In this document: piece by piece, positions 7,844 to 16,569 of the stretch
Layout of the letters: every line of letters starts with the position of its first letter
Numbering within the stretch: position 1 is the stretch's first letter
Origin: Candidatus Saccharibacteria bacterium oral taxon 488
Lineage (GTDB): Bacteria; Patescibacteriota; Saccharimonadia; Saccharimonadales; Saccharimonadaceae
DNA length: 64,000 nt
Assembly: GCA_010202645.1 (NCBI GenBank)
Contig: CP047920.1
Span: 310,001-374,000, forward strand
Reading direction: 5' to 3'
Program-made: the position numbers and the translations under genes
The notes under the pieces: model-generated
What the model saw: the letters and a program-made list of their open reading frames with translations, nothing else
Told to the model about the DNA's origin: nothing
The model's database searches: none

Positions 7844-9270
7844 TCTTTTTCGGCGTTTTTAGCCTGTTTGTAGGCTTTGGTGACCGGTTCTAGGCCACGG
7901 GCGATGCGTTCGCGGTTGGCTTTGAGTTGTTTTTCGTCGCGGAAAGATAGTTTGATGGGCGTGCCAGCGAAGTTGAAAGCTTCGCGCAGGGTGCGCTCAA
8001 GGTAGCGTTTGTAGCTCCAGTGGACGAATTTCAGGTTGCTGCCGTAGATGACGAACCACGGTGGGGCCGTGTCGGTCTGGACGATGTAGCGGAGTTTTGG
8101 ATGCGAGTTCTTTAGGCCGGCTGGCGGATGAGCGGCGACGGCTTTTTGCAAGAGGTCGTTGAGGACGCGGGTTTTGCACTCTTGGCGGCGGCGGGTGTGG
8201 ATATCGAGGGCTAGGTCGAACAATTTGGCGACGTTTTGACCGGTAACTGATGAGGTGAAGATTAGCGGCGCGTAGGGCGTGAATTTGAAATGATAACTAA
8301 TTTGCGGTGCCAGCTCGTCGCGGGTGTAGGCGTCTTTGCCTTCGACGGAGTCCCATTTGCTGACCACCAGCACGAGCCCCTTGCCTGCTTCGTCGATGAT
8401 GCCTGCCAGGCGCTGGTCTAACCCAACGTTTAATTCATTGACGTCCATCAGCAGGAAGCAGATGTCGGCTTCGTTGATGGCCTGCATGGTGCGCAGAACC
8501 GAGAACTTTTCGATGCCGGTCTCTTGCTTGCCTTGGCGGCGGATGCCGGCGGTGTCGAGTAGCTCGATGGTCTGGCCGTGGTAGCGGACTTGGACGCGGT
8601 TGACGTCGCGGGTGGTGCCGGCAACGTTGGCGACGATGGCCTGCTGCTTGCCCGCTAGGGTGTTAAACAGGTTGCTTTTGCCGACATTTGGCCGGCCAAT
8701 CAAGGCGACGCGGATGATGTCATCAGGCGTGGCGTCGGTAGCTGGCGGGATAAGTTTGGCGATATTGTCGAGCAGCTCGGAGATACCGATGTTGTGCTCG
8801 GCGGAGGTTTTGATGATGGTTTTGATGCCGAGGCGTTTGAATTCGTCGGTGGGAAGTGAGCCTTTGAGGTCGGCTTTATTGGCGATGAGAAGGACGGGTT
8901 TACCACTCTTTAAGGCTTTTTTGGCGAGTTGGCGGTCGGCGTCTGATGGGTAGACGGTGGAATCGACCATGACGAGAATGACGTCGGCCGCGGCGGAGGC
9001 GTCGGCGATTTGGTCTTGGATGGTGGCTTCGAATTCGTCTTCGGCGGGCTTGAGTCCGGCGGTGTCGATGAGCCAGAATTCAGCCTGGCTTGCCTCGTCA
9101 GGAGATGAGGCGCGGCGTTTGTATGATACTTTGCCAACAACATTATCGCGGGTGGTGCCGGCTTCGCGGGCGACGATGGCGGTGCGGGCGCGCGTCAAGC
9201 GGTTGAACAATGAACTTTTGCCAACGTTAGCTTGGCCGATGATGGCGACGGTAGGTAATTTATGAGACAT
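7837..9270 (-). CDS. der: Ribosome assembly GTPase Der (EngA)
   Basis: A 477-residue tandem GTPase for 50S subunit maturation. The first G domain has GQANVGKSS, AGTTRD, DTAG and NKAD; the second has GRPNVGKSN, AGTTRD, DTAGIRR and SKWD. A C-terminal KH-like domain follows (about 375-460, with KLRYIVQTDTAPPWFVIYG). The paired P-loops followed by a KH-like domain are unique to Der. TATAAT precedes the ATG by 10 nt with no obvious ribosome site. The stop codon lies inside the 59-bp repeat, so the last codons may have been altered when the repeat arrived. Confidence 0.97.
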   Translation of the reverse strand: MSHKLPTVAIIGQANVGKSSLFNRLTRARTAIVAREAGTTRDNVVGKVSYKRRASSPDEASQAEFWLIDTAGLKPAEDEFEATIQDQIADASAAADVILVMVDSTVYPSDADRQLAKKALKSGKPVLLIANKADLKGSLPTDEFKRLGIKTIIKTSAEHNIGISELLDNIAKLIPPATDATPDDIIRVALIGRPNVGKSNLFNTLAGKQQAIVANVAGTTRDVNRVQVRYHGQTIELLDTAGIRRQGKQETGIEKFSVLRTMQAINEADICFLLMDVNELNVGLDQRLAGIIDEAGKGLVLVVSKWDSVEGKDAYTRDELAPQISYHFKFTPYAPLIFTSSVTGQNVAKLFDLALDIHTRRRQECKTRVLNDLLQKAVAAHPPAGLKNSHPKLRYIVQTDTAPPWFVIYGSNLKFVHWSYKRYLERTLREAFNFAGTPIKLSFRDEKQLKANRERIARGLEPVTKAYKQAKNAEKDI

Positions 9271-9318
9271 AACTACGCCTATTATACCAGAGGCGTGAGG
9301 ATTTGGCGAGGATAAGCA

Positions 9319-9753
9319 TTATATGCTGGGTCCGACCAGACCGAGGCGATATAGCGAATAATAGACGATGCAGCCGACGAAGAGGGCCGCCAGGAAAAAT
9401 GCCAGGTAGCTGCTGCCGCGCCAGGCGTGCTTGGTCGATGATTTCTCGGTGCGTTTTGCCTGACGCCGGGCGATGATGGCGAATAGTATGAGTCCAGCCA
9501 AGATGACGACTTCAATGCCTAACGCATACAAATTCAGCCCGAACTTTGGCTCCTGCCCCAGCGGGATGACGTGCGGCTCAGCGATGTAGGCTTGTGTTTT
9601 GTCAAGCAGACAGATGTCACGCTCGCGAACCGGCGTGATGATGAACATCACGAAATCCTGTGGATGAGCGAACGGGTGATTGAAATCTACGTAGCTTTCC
9701 TTCCAGTGATACGGAACACCGGGTGAAAATGGATTAACAGCGGGCATACACAT
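9319..9753 (-). CDS. Small two-TM membrane protein, unknown function
   Basis: A 144-residue protein with a hydrophilic N-terminal part (about 1-75) and two TM helices near 78-97 and 115-135, separated by a basic loop (ARRQAKRTEK). I chose the ATG at 9753 because TATACT ends exactly 6 nt upstream; the longer in-frame ORF would lack a promoter. No family is recognised. It lies between der and a foreign-looking cassette and is probably transcribed alone. Confidence 0.65.
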   Translation of the reverse strand: MCMPAVNPFSPGVPYHWKESYVDFNHPFAHPQDFVMFIITPVRERDICLLDKTQAYIAEPHVIPLGQEPKFGLNLYALGIEVVILAGLILFAIIARRQAKRTEKSSTKHAWRGSSYLAFFLAALFVGCIVYYSLYRLGLVGPSI

Positions 9754-9790
9754 GGTGGTAGTATAGCACGGGATTTTGGTGGGAGGCAAT

Positions 9791-9897
9791 GAAAATAGCC
9801 CACCGAACGAGCTCAAACCAGAACTGGATATGTCTCAACCCAGGAAATGCAAGTGATGCATCTCAACCAGTTTGAGCCCAGTCGGTGAGCTATTTTC
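9791..9897. repeat. 107-bp imperfect palindrome (terminator-like)
   Basis: The outer arms GAAAATAGC and GCTATTTTC pair exactly. Inside them CACCGA/TCGGTG and GCTCAAAC/GTTTGAGC continue the stem with small bulges, around a core that includes a CCAG/CTGG hairpin and GATGCATC. On the reverse strand the foot of the stem is followed by a short T-run, so it may end the transcript of the 96-residue membrane protein. It is much larger than an ordinary terminator. Confidence 0.8.
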
Positions 9898-9911
9898 GGT
9901 GGGCGTTAGCC

Positions 9912-10202
9912 CTATCTCTTTGAAGCCTCCTTTCTCTTGATGTCGAAGAGACTCAGCATCGTGATCACCCCCGCAGGGGCGATCACGATGACGATGTAGA
10001 TCGTCATCGCAATGACGAACCCCCACCCTCTTGCCCAGGTGGCGAGGAGTAGCGGGAATAGTGTGGCCGCGAACCAAAAGAGGATCCCCGCTCCCCGGAA
10101 TCTCAATTCGTCGGTGACGGTGCAGACCGCGGCCGTTGCCGCGATGGTCGCCCCCACAAGGAGGATCGCGATCATAATGATCATCGGCGCAAACTGATTC
10201 AC
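9912..10202 (-). CDS. Small three-TM membrane protein of the second cassette
   Basis: A 96-residue hydrophobic protein with TM helices at about 6-27, 36-56 and 60-84 and a basic C-terminal tail (DIKRKEASKR). I placed the start at the GTG at 10200-10202, preceded by AAAGGAAAG; the longer ORF reads through a 5' hairpin. No family is recognised. It uses the second copy of the 59-bp promoter repeat. The coding DNA contains two back-to-back perfect hairpins (a 10-bp stem CGATGACGAT/ATCGTCATCG and a 9-bp GATCGCCCC/GGGGGTGATC), unusual for a reading frame. Confidence 0.55.
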   Translation of the reverse strand: MNQFAPMIIMIAILLVGATIAATAAVCTVTDELRFRGAGILFWFAATLFPLLLATWARGWGFVIAMTIYIVIVIAPAGVITMLSLFDIKRKEASKR

Positions 10203-10227
10203 AATCTTTCCTTTCGGTAGAAGAAAA

Positions 10228-10277
10228 AGCTCAAAGCTAAAGGGCGACTTCCCGCTCTTTATCGAAAACTTTGAGCT
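10228..10277 (-). promoter_or_regulatory. Nested hairpin in 5' leader of the second cassette
   Basis: The 5' leader between the promoter repeat and the GTG start folds as AGCTCAAAG/CTTTGAGCT (9 bp) enclosing a second stem AAAG-GCG/CGCC-CTTT. The structure occupies most of the leader and stops about 25 nt before the start codon. It could stabilise the message or control its translation. Confidence 0.7.
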
Positions 10278-10290
10278 GAAAGCTGATATA

Positions 10291-10349
10291 TATATATCAC
10301 TAATAGAATAAAATGTCAATGGATTTTGTCAAAAATGTGGTATTATATG
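10291..10349 (-). repeat. 59-bp promoter-bearing direct repeat, copy 2
   Basis: Identical to 7785-7843, oriented the same way. It provides TTGACA-N17-TATATA on the reverse strand for the 96-residue membrane protein and begins 22 bp after the stop of the pseudouridine synthase gene. Confidence 0.93.
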
Positions 10350-10371
10350 CATTTTTGGCGCCTGGGGAGGT

Positions 10372-11091
10372 CTAGTGAGTCAGTGGCCCTTCACTAAATT
10401 CCCCGCGCTTGATACTGCCGAGGCTGTAATTACCAAAATCTGTCCGGTGGAGTTTGGTGACAGTGTAGCCGAGAGCGGCAAAGGTGCGGCGGATTTGGCG
10501 GTTGCGGCCTTCGCTCATCTGGACGATCCAGCGGCGGTCGTCGCCGTCGTGCTGGCGCTCAAGTGTCAAGCGGCTGGGACCGTCAGGTAGCTGCACACCA
10601 AAGTCATTGATCATTTGTCGGTGAAGTGGCTGAAGTGGCTGGTCAAGCGTCACCAGATAGCGCTTCATTTTATAAAACGACGGATGTGTCATCTGGTGGG
10701 CGAAGTCGCCGTCGTTAGTGAGGAGAATCAGTCCGGAGCTGTCTTTGTCGAGGCGGCCGACGGGCTTTAGGTGGTGGAGGTTGGTTGGTAATAATTCGTA
10801 AATGGTCGGTACACCGCCCTGAGAGGCGCGCGAACAGAGATAACCGACGGGTTTGTGGAGAAGGATGAGCTGGTGGGCTTGGGCGGTGAGTGGTTTGTTG
10901 CCGTGGCGAATAATGTCGGTCGTGGTGATGCGTTGACCCAGCTTGGCGGGCTGGTCATTCACTGTGATCTTGCCCTGCTCGATCAGCTCGTCAGCCTGGC
11001 GGCGCGACACACCAAGCGCCAGCGCCACGAATTTGTTGAGGCGCTGGGCGGATGAATCGGTAGAATTAGATGCTTGCGTTGGTGTCGTCAT
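10372..11091 (-). CDS. 23S/16S rRNA pseudouridine synthase, RluB/RsuA family
   Basis: A 239-residue protein with an N-terminal S4 RNA-binding domain (about 17-65, LNKFVALALGVSRRQADELI). The RsuA-type catalytic domain carries the active-site segment GRLDKDSSGLILLTNDG with the catalytic Asp. SEGRNRQIRRTFAALG, another family hallmark, follows near the C terminus. It isomerises a specific uridine in rRNA. The ATG at 11091 lies 2 nt after the stop of the response-regulator gene, so they may be co-transcribed; longer upstream extensions overlap that gene and lack homology. Whether it acts like RluB, RluE, RluF or RsuA cannot be settled. Confidence 0.93.
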   Translation of the reverse strand: MTTPTQASNSTDSSAQRLNKFVALALGVSRRQADELIEQGKITVNDQPAKLGQRITTTDIIRHGNKPLTAQAHQLILLHKPVGYLCSRASQGGVPTIYELLPTNLHHLKPVGRLDKDSSGLILLTNDGDFAHQMTHPSFYKMKRYLVTLDQPLQPLHRQMINDFGVQLPDGPSRLTLERQHDGDDRRWIVQMSEGRNRQIRRTFAALGYTVTKLHRTDFGNYSLGSIKRGEFSEGPLTH

Positions 11092-11092
11092 A

Positions 11093-12415
11093 CTAGGAGG
11101 CTGCTGGTGGCTGCGGCGGAAAGGCGTTGGTCGGTGGCTGGGGTGTTGCTGGCTGTGCTGCGGGCGATGGCTCTTTTTCAGGGGTTGAGGTCTGCTCTGA
11201 CTCGGACGCTGGAGCTGGGTCGGTCGGCATCGGTGCCGGGGTGGGCAGGACGAACGGTGTGTCATCGTCCTGTGGTTGTGATGATGCCGCGTTGGCCAGC
11301 TCGGCATTGATCGCGGTACCAGTATCGAGCGGCTGGTCATCGGCTGGCGTCGGTAGCGGCTCGAGTGCGTCCAGTGTCAGGTTGCCGTGCGGCTCGGCCA
11401 TAGCATCAGGCGTCGGCAGCGTGAAATTGTCTGAATCTGGCGTTGGCTGCGGCGAGGTTTGCATAGACTCGAGTTGGTCGCTGAGCTCCTGCTCCATCAT
11501 CTTGGACATGTCTGGCTGTGGCTCTTGGCTCAGCGGTTGGATCACCCGCTCGCCACCGAGGCCGGTCGGCTGCGGCGATGGTGATGAGGCCGGCGCTGTT
11601 GGCTGTGGCAAGGCGTCGGCCGAGGTGGTCGGTGCTGCTTCAGAGGATGGGGTCGGCGCTGGCTCAGAGACCGGAGTTTGCTCTACCTCGGGGGCTGGAG
11701 TTGGCGCTGGTTCGCTGGCGGCCGGCGCGGCGGTTTGCTCAGTCGATGCGGACGGAGCCGTCGGTGCCAATGGGGCGCTCGGCAGGACGAACGGTGCTGG
11801 GTCGGTTGCTGGCGGGGTTGAATTGTCTGGGTTAGCTTGAGTAGGTGCGATGGCTGAATCATCGTGGGCCGTCGGAGTTATTGGTGCGGTCGGTGCCGGA
11901 GTGACAACGTGGGTTGCGGCTGCTATCTCTGCCGGTGATGGCAAGGTGACTGCCGGAGCGTCTTGCTGGGTGGCCGGTGCCGCCAACGGCGCGTCAGCTG
12001 CTACAGGCTCTGCGGCCGGCTCGGGCGCGACGGGAGTCGGTTCTGGCGCGTCGCCGAGTACTTCGTGGACGGTGCGCACCACGTCTTCGATGCCGACTTG
12101 TGACTTGACGAGGTAGCGATCAGCGCCGAGGGCTTCACCGCGTTGCCGTTGGTCTTCGGATGACAATGCGGTCATCATGATGACTTTGACGTCGCGTGTC
12201 TCGGTGGTCGAGCGCAAGATATCCAGCATGTCAAAGCCAGAGATCTTGGGCATCATCACGTCACTGACGATCAAGGCCGGGCGTTCTTTGATAGCCATAG
12301 CCAAGGCCTCTTCACCGTCGCCCGCCGAAACGATGTCGTAGCCCTCAGCTAGTAACCTGACGCCGTAAATCTCGCGCAGGCTTTTGTCGTCTTCTACTAG
12401 TAAAATCTTTGTCAT
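11093..12415 (-). CDS. Response regulator receiver with long Pro/Ala/Thr-rich tail
   Basis: Residues 1-125 are a standard receiver domain: VEDD acidic pocket, phospho-acceptor in VSDVMMPKISG, and the conserved lysine in YLVKSQ. The remaining roughly 310 residues are almost entirely Pro, Ala, Thr, Ser and Glu, with no output domain, and are predicted to be disordered. It is the apparent partner of the PAS kinase gene directly upstream, which also ends in a Pro/Ala-rich tail. A receiver with no DNA-binding domain suggests action through protein contacts, perhaps scaffolded by the tail. TATAGT ends 10 nt before the ATG. Confidence 0.88.
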   Translation of the reverse strand: MTKILLVEDDKSLREIYGVRLLAEGYDIVSAGDGEEALAMAIKERPALIVSDVMMPKISGFDMLDILRSTTETRDVKVIMMTALSSEDQRQRGEALGADRYLVKSQVGIEDVVRTVHEVLGDAPEPTPVAPEPAAEPVAADAPLAAPATQQDAPAVTLPSPAEIAAATHVVTPAPTAPITPTAHDDSAIAPTQANPDNSTPPATDPAPFVLPSAPLAPTAPSASTEQTAAPAASEPAPTPAPEVEQTPVSEPAPTPSSEAAPTTSADALPQPTAPASSPSPQPTGLGGERVIQPLSQEPQPDMSKMMEQELSDQLESMQTSPQPTPDSDNFTLPTPDAMAEPHGNLTLDALEPLPTPADDQPLDTGTAINAELANAASSQPQDDDTPFVLPTPAPMPTDPAPASESEQTSTPEKEPSPAAQPATPQPPTNAFPPQPPAAS

Positions 12416-12460
12416 AACTACCTCTACTATACCGAAGTTTGCACCAAAATACTATAGTGG

Positions 12461-14434
12461 TTATGGTTTTTGTTGGGCAGCAGCTGGCTCTGGGGTAGCG
12501 AGTGGTGTTGATAGCGTGGGCGTAGCGGTTGGTTCAGGCGGTGCGGGTATGGCGGGCGCGGGGATGATTGGTTCAGTTGGTGGTGCGGGCATTAGCGGCA
12601 GCGGGCTGAAGTTGGGCGGCGGTACGGCTGGCGCGGCAGGCTTGGTTAGGACGGTGTTAGCAGCGTCCGGCTGCGTGGCGTTGATCGGGACGGTTGGCTG
12701 GACGGCGACGGCGACTGGTGGCTCGGTCGCAAGCGGTGGAATAACGGGTACGGGTGCAGCTGGTAATTGGCGCATGGCCTCGTCGGTTCGGGTGCGAGGA
12801 ATCTCGAGAAAGAAGGTACTGCCCTTGCGGTATTCGCTGATGACGAATAGGCGGCCGGACATTGCCTCGGTCAAGCGGCGGCTGAGATACAGGCCGAGGC
12901 CGGTGCCACCGATCTCGCGAGTGTCGGAATTGTCGACGCGGTAGAACTTTTGAAAGAGGTGTGGCACATCTTCGGCGGGGATGCCGATGCCACTGTCTTG
13001 GACGCTGATGGTGATCGTTTTGTCATCGCCGGTGATGTCTACGACCACTTCCCCATCGGGCGTGTACTTGATGGCGTTTTCGATCAAGTTAGAAACAACT
13101 TCGCGGAGGTGATCGGCGTCGACGTTGGCGTAGTAGGCTGGCTGGATGGTGGCAGCGGTGTCCGGGCGGAAGGTGCAGACGAGGCCCTTTTCGGCGGCGC
13201 GTGGCGCCAGGCCCTCAAAAATCTCGCCAACAAAAGTGGTGATATTGATAATCTGCGGCTCATTCTTGAGGCGGCCGTCTTCGGCGCGGCTGATGTCGAG
13301 CAGATCCTGGAACAGTCGACCGAGGTGCTGGGCCGAGGCGTGGGCCTTGGTGATGAAATCGCGCGCCTTGTCGTCGATGTGGGCGGTGGCTGGGTTGAGC
13401 GCTAGGCCGAGATAGCCTTCAATGGAGGCGACGGGAGTGCGCATTTCGTGGCTGGCGGTAGAAATGAATTCGGCTTGCTGGCGCTCCTCGGCTTTTTCTT
13501 TGGTGATGTCGCGAAAGACGACGATGATGCCTTCGTTGTCTTTACCGACCGGTGAGGCGACGATGGAGACGAGGATTTGCTTGTCAGAGGCGGTGCGAAG
13601 GAGTAATTTGTCGGAGTGTGCCGGCCGATTATTGATCAATGATTGCATGACCGGGTTTTCGGTGACGGTGACGTCTTTGCCGTCGGCGGTGACGAGTTGG
13701 ATGACGCTTTGCCATTTGAGGCCGAGGGCGTCACCTTGGTTCCAGCCGATGATCCGCTGAGCCGAGGGGTTGATTAGCTCGATATTGCCCTCGCGCGAGA
13801 TGGCCAGCACGCCGTCGTCGATAGTATTGATGACAATATCAGAGGTGCCCTCGGCGGTGGATAGCTTGGTGCGGAGTTCAGAGATGTCGCCGAGTTTGCT
13901 GACGCGCGGCTGATGGCGCCAGATGATAAAGCCAAGAGCTAGTGGCGCCAGGCCAAAAAATAGGGCGCCAATCGTGGCGATGAGGCTGGCGTGCTGGGTG
14001 AACGCGGCAGTGGTGATGGCGGTGACGACGAGGAGGCTGATGCCGAGGACGACGGGCCAGCCAAAGAAACCAGCGAATACCGCAGCGCTGAGCCAGGCAG
14101 CGGCGAATGGCGAGGCCAGAAAGCCGCTGGTGGCAACGAGTGAGCCGACAGCGAGGATGATTAGGCCGTAGACGGCGATGGATGCGGCGGTGATGGCTCG
14201 GCGCGGTAGCCACAGACAGAGGATGAGGGCGGCGAGGCTGACGAGGGCGCTGATGGCGGCGGCGAGGTCGGTGATGGCTTCGCCGATGGGTAGCCGGTAG
14301 CCGGTCGGGATAAAACGCGCCCAGGAGTAGAGGAGGACGATGACCAGTCCGACGAACAAGGCCGCCTCGCATAGGCGCCGTAGCCAAAATCGCGACAATT
14401 CACCGACTTGCGAAACATCCCCCGCCCACTTCAT
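12461..14434 (-). CDS. PAS-containing sensor histidine kinase with Pro-rich tail
   Basis: A 657-residue kinase. About six TM helices occupy residues 15-190. A PAS domain follows (IDDGVLAISREGNIELINPSA), then HisKA with phospho-acceptor in ISTASHEMRTPVASIEG and an HATPase domain with NLIENAIKY, DSGIGIP and GGTGLGLYLS. The final 100 or so residues are Pro/Ala-rich and low complexity. I chose the ATG at 14434 because TATAAT ends exactly 6 nt before it. It precedes the receiver gene on the same strand by 45 nt. The integral-membrane N terminus suggests sensing within or through the membrane. Confidence 0.93.
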   Translation of the reverse strand: MKWAGDVSQVGELSRFWLRRLCEAALFVGLVIVLLYSWARFIPTGYRLPIGEAITDLAAAISALVSLAALILCLWLPRRAITAASIAVYGLIILAVGSLVATSGFLASPFAAAWLSAAVFAGFFGWPVVLGISLLVVTAITTAAFTQHASLIATIGALFFGLAPLALGFIIWRHQPRVSKLGDISELRTKLSTAEGTSDIVINTIDDGVLAISREGNIELINPSAQRIIGWNQGDALGLKWQSVIQLVTADGKDVTVTENPVMQSLINNRPAHSDKLLLRTASDKQILVSIVASPVGKDNEGIIVVFRDITKEKAEERQQAEFISTASHEMRTPVASIEGYLGLALNPATAHIDDKARDFITKAHASAQHLGRLFQDLLDISRAEDGRLKNEPQIINITTFVGEIFEGLAPRAAEKGLVCTFRPDTAATIQPAYYANVDADHLREVVSNLIENAIKYTPDGEVVVDITGDDKTITISVQDSGIGIPAEDVPHLFQKFYRVDNSDTREIGGTGLGLYLSRRLTEAMSGRLFVISEYRKGSTFFLEIPRTRTDEAMRQLPAAPVPVIPPLATEPPVAVAVQPTVPINATQPDAANTVLTKPAAPAVPPPNFSPLPLMPAPPTEPIIPAPAIPAPPEPTATPTLSTPLATPEPAAAQQKP

Positions 14435-14536
14435 GCTTGTATTATAGACCGAGACGAGCAAAAATGATACCCACATTGAGCCACGTCACGGCAAGTCAAG
14501 AATGGTACGCGTATTCAGCTGCCCTGAGGGGCGTGC

Positions 14537-15796
14537 TTAGCCCTTCCCTAAAATCGCCTCGAGCATTTTCATTCGCGAGGCCATGATGGCAGGGATGGCG
14601 CCGCTGATGATGGCGACCACTAGCACAACCTCGGCACGGAATAGCAATTCCCACCACGAGATGTCGAGTGTCACGTCAGCAATTGGCAGACTAAACGGAT
14701 GTGCCACCACATATGGCACCAGCCCGCCGAGGAAAATTGCCAAGCCGACCGCTATACCGCACACCGCATAAAATAGCGCTAGTAGGACATAGCTAAAGAC
14801 GATCACTCGCGGCTTGACGCCAATTGCCCGCTGAATGCCGATTTGCCGCCGCTTGTTGATGATGTCAACATAAATCACGATGAAGATCGTCACCGCCGCA
14901 ATGATAATGCCGACTATCAGCATAATGGCGTTGAGCGACTGAAAGCTACCGGTAATCGTATCCATAACCGTCGCTCCGTCACGCCAATCGTGAACGCGCA
15001 GGCCCGGATAGTTCAGGTCAGTAAGCGCTCGTTGCACCGACGCTTCCTTGTCGCGGCTGGTGCGCACGACGATCATGCTGGCATCGTTCTCGCCAGCCGT
15101 CAAATGGCTCGGTATACCGCTGGTGAGCTTGCGCCATAAACCGCGCGAGATGTACGCTTGAATATCTGCATTATAGAACTTCGTCGAGGTAATACCGCCG
15201 ACCTTAACGTTGACCTTTTTACCGTTAATATTTATCGTTACCCGATCGCCAACTTTAACCCCCTCAAGCGAACCTCTCTCGAGCAGCCGGCTACCCAGCA
15301 CGATTTCGTCATCGCTCGCCAAAAACGTTCCATCCGACACGCGGTTAGCGACCTCCAGGGTTTGGCGAAAGTCTCGCGGATTAACGACATTGATCCGAGC
15401 CTGTACTTGCTTGTCATCGTTATATCCTAATACCGCCGGCACAGCCAGGATTTTGTCAGCCGCCGTCACGCCGTCGATGCGTTTGATCTCGGCCAACTTA
15501 TCATCGACATTGGTGATGTACTCACCGGGCTTTTTGACATCAATATAGGCCTCGCCGACCATCAGATTCTTGATCTGCGATTCAATCGCCGAGGTGACGC
15601 CAGCTAGCAGCGACGATATGAACGCCAGATTGATAAATGCCACCGCCACCAGCAGCGTCGTCAGGCCCAGCGTCCACTTGCGGCCGTGCACGATGTACTG
15701 CCGCATCAATCGCCAGCCCAGCAAGAACTCGCGCCACAGATTGTTCTTGGGCTGGCGCGGCGTTTGCGTTTCCTGCGTTTTGTGAGACTGGCTCAT
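14537..15796 (-). CDS. FtsX/MacB-type ABC transporter permease
   Basis: A 419-residue permease with one N-terminal TM helix (about 42-65), a large extracytoplasmic MacB-like domain (about 70-280), and three C-terminal TM helices. The order is that of the MacB_PCD plus FtsX arrangement, and INKRRQIGIQRAIGVKPR after the second helix is a family hallmark. It overlaps the ATPase gene by ATGA, so they are coupled. Such exporters act by a mechanotransmission cycle on peptides, toxins or lipoproteins. It is the nearest exporter to the azole peptide locus 1.8 kb away, which makes a link possible but unproven. Confidence 0.92.
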   Translation of the reverse strand: MSQSHKTQETQTPRQPKNNLWREFLLGWRLMRQYIVHGRKWTLGLTTLLVAVAFINLAFISSLLAGVTSAIESQIKNLMVGEAYIDVKKPGEYITNVDDKLAEIKRIDGVTAADKILAVPAVLGYNDDKQVQARINVVNPRDFRQTLEVANRVSDGTFLASDDEIVLGSRLLERGSLEGVKVGDRVTININGKKVNVKVGGITSTKFYNADIQAYISRGLWRKLTSGIPSHLTAGENDASMIVVRTSRDKEASVQRALTDLNYPGLRVHDWRDGATVMDTITGSFQSLNAIMLIVGIIIAAVTIFIVIYVDIINKRRQIGIQRAIGVKPRVIVFSYVLLALFYAVCGIAVGLAIFLGGLVPYVVAHPFSLPIADVTLDISWWELLFRAEVVLVVAIISGAIPAIMASRMKMLEAILGKG

Positions 15797-16515
15797 AGTA
15801 GCCTCCCGGCTGCAGGCCGACGCTCGCCTTTTAGTTTGCCGTTTTCAAACACGATTTGCCGTTTGGCGTAAGCTAATTCATCAGCTTCATGCGAGATCAT
15901 CACCAAGGTTATGCCGCTGGCGTTAATTTCTTTCAACGTTTCCATGACATTTTTTGAAGCAACCGTATCTAGGTTAGCCGTCGGCTCGTCGGCAAAGATA
16001 ATGTGCGGCTCATTGACCAGCGCTCGGGCAATTGCCACGCGCTGCTGTTCGCCGCCAGATAATTGCGATGGCAGGTGGCGCGCTCTGTCCTTCAGACCAA
16101 CACGATCCAGCTCGTGCAAGGCTTTTTGTCGGGCAATCTTCGCCGAGCACCACATTAGCCGCGGCAACATGACGTTTTCTAGGGCGGTGAGCTCGCGGAT
16201 CAGGGCGTACTCTTGAAAAATATAGCCAACTTGGCGCAGGCGCAGTTCAATTCGCTGTTTTTCTGGCAGCTGAGTGATCTCTATCGCTGGTGTCTCGTCG
16301 CCCCTACTATCAAACCAAATCGTGCCGCTATCAGGGCGATCCAACATCGCCACCTGATGCATAAAGGTTGATTTGCCCGAACCGTTGCGCCCTGTGATCA
16401 TCAGAAAATCGCCGTGACGAATCGAAAAACTGACGTCCTTGAGCGCACGCGTGGCGCTATCACCCGAGCCGTACGTCTTGCTAAGGTGCTCAATGGTAAG
16501 AATTTCGCGGGCCAT
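15793..16515 (-). CDS. MacB/LolD-type ABC transporter ATP-binding protein
   Basis: A 240-residue ABC ATPase with Walker A GRNGSGKST, the signature LSGGEQQRVAIARAL, Walker B IIFADEPTANLDT, and the Q-loop sequence VGYIFQEYALI. The combination EQQRVAIARAL plus ADEPTANLD is typical of the MacB/LolD/FtsE group. The start at 16515 is supported by TATACT ending 6 nt upstream. It is coupled to the following FtsX-type permease and energises it. Confidence 0.95.
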   Translation of the reverse strand: MAREILTIEHLSKTYGSGDSATRALKDVSFSIRHGDFLMITGRNGSGKSTFMHQVAMLDRPDSGTIWFDSRGDETPAIEITQLPEKQRIELRLRQVGYIFQEYALIRELTALENVMLPRLMWCSAKIARQKALHELDRVGLKDRARHLPSQLSGGEQQRVAIARALVNEPHIIFADEPTANLDTVASKNVMETLKEINASGITLVMISHEADELAYAKRQIVFENGKLKGERRPAAGRLL

Positions 16516-16569
16516 AGTATCAGTATAGCGCGCGGTGGGGCGCCGCTTCAAGCCGAGATCCCGAAAAAC

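Noticed and set aside
9791-9897. Integron attC site
   Set aside because: The size fits, but the expected RYYYAAC and GTTRRRY boxes are not present at the ends and there is no integrase.
9912-10319. 135-residue version of the second-cassette membrane protein
   Set aside because: The extra N terminus reads through the promoter and 5' hairpin; the GTG at 10202 has a ribosome site.
11127-11840. Ser/Gly/Val-rich plus-strand ORF of 237 codons
   Set aside because: It is the antisense shadow of the Pro/Ala-rich tail of the receiver gene; no start signal.
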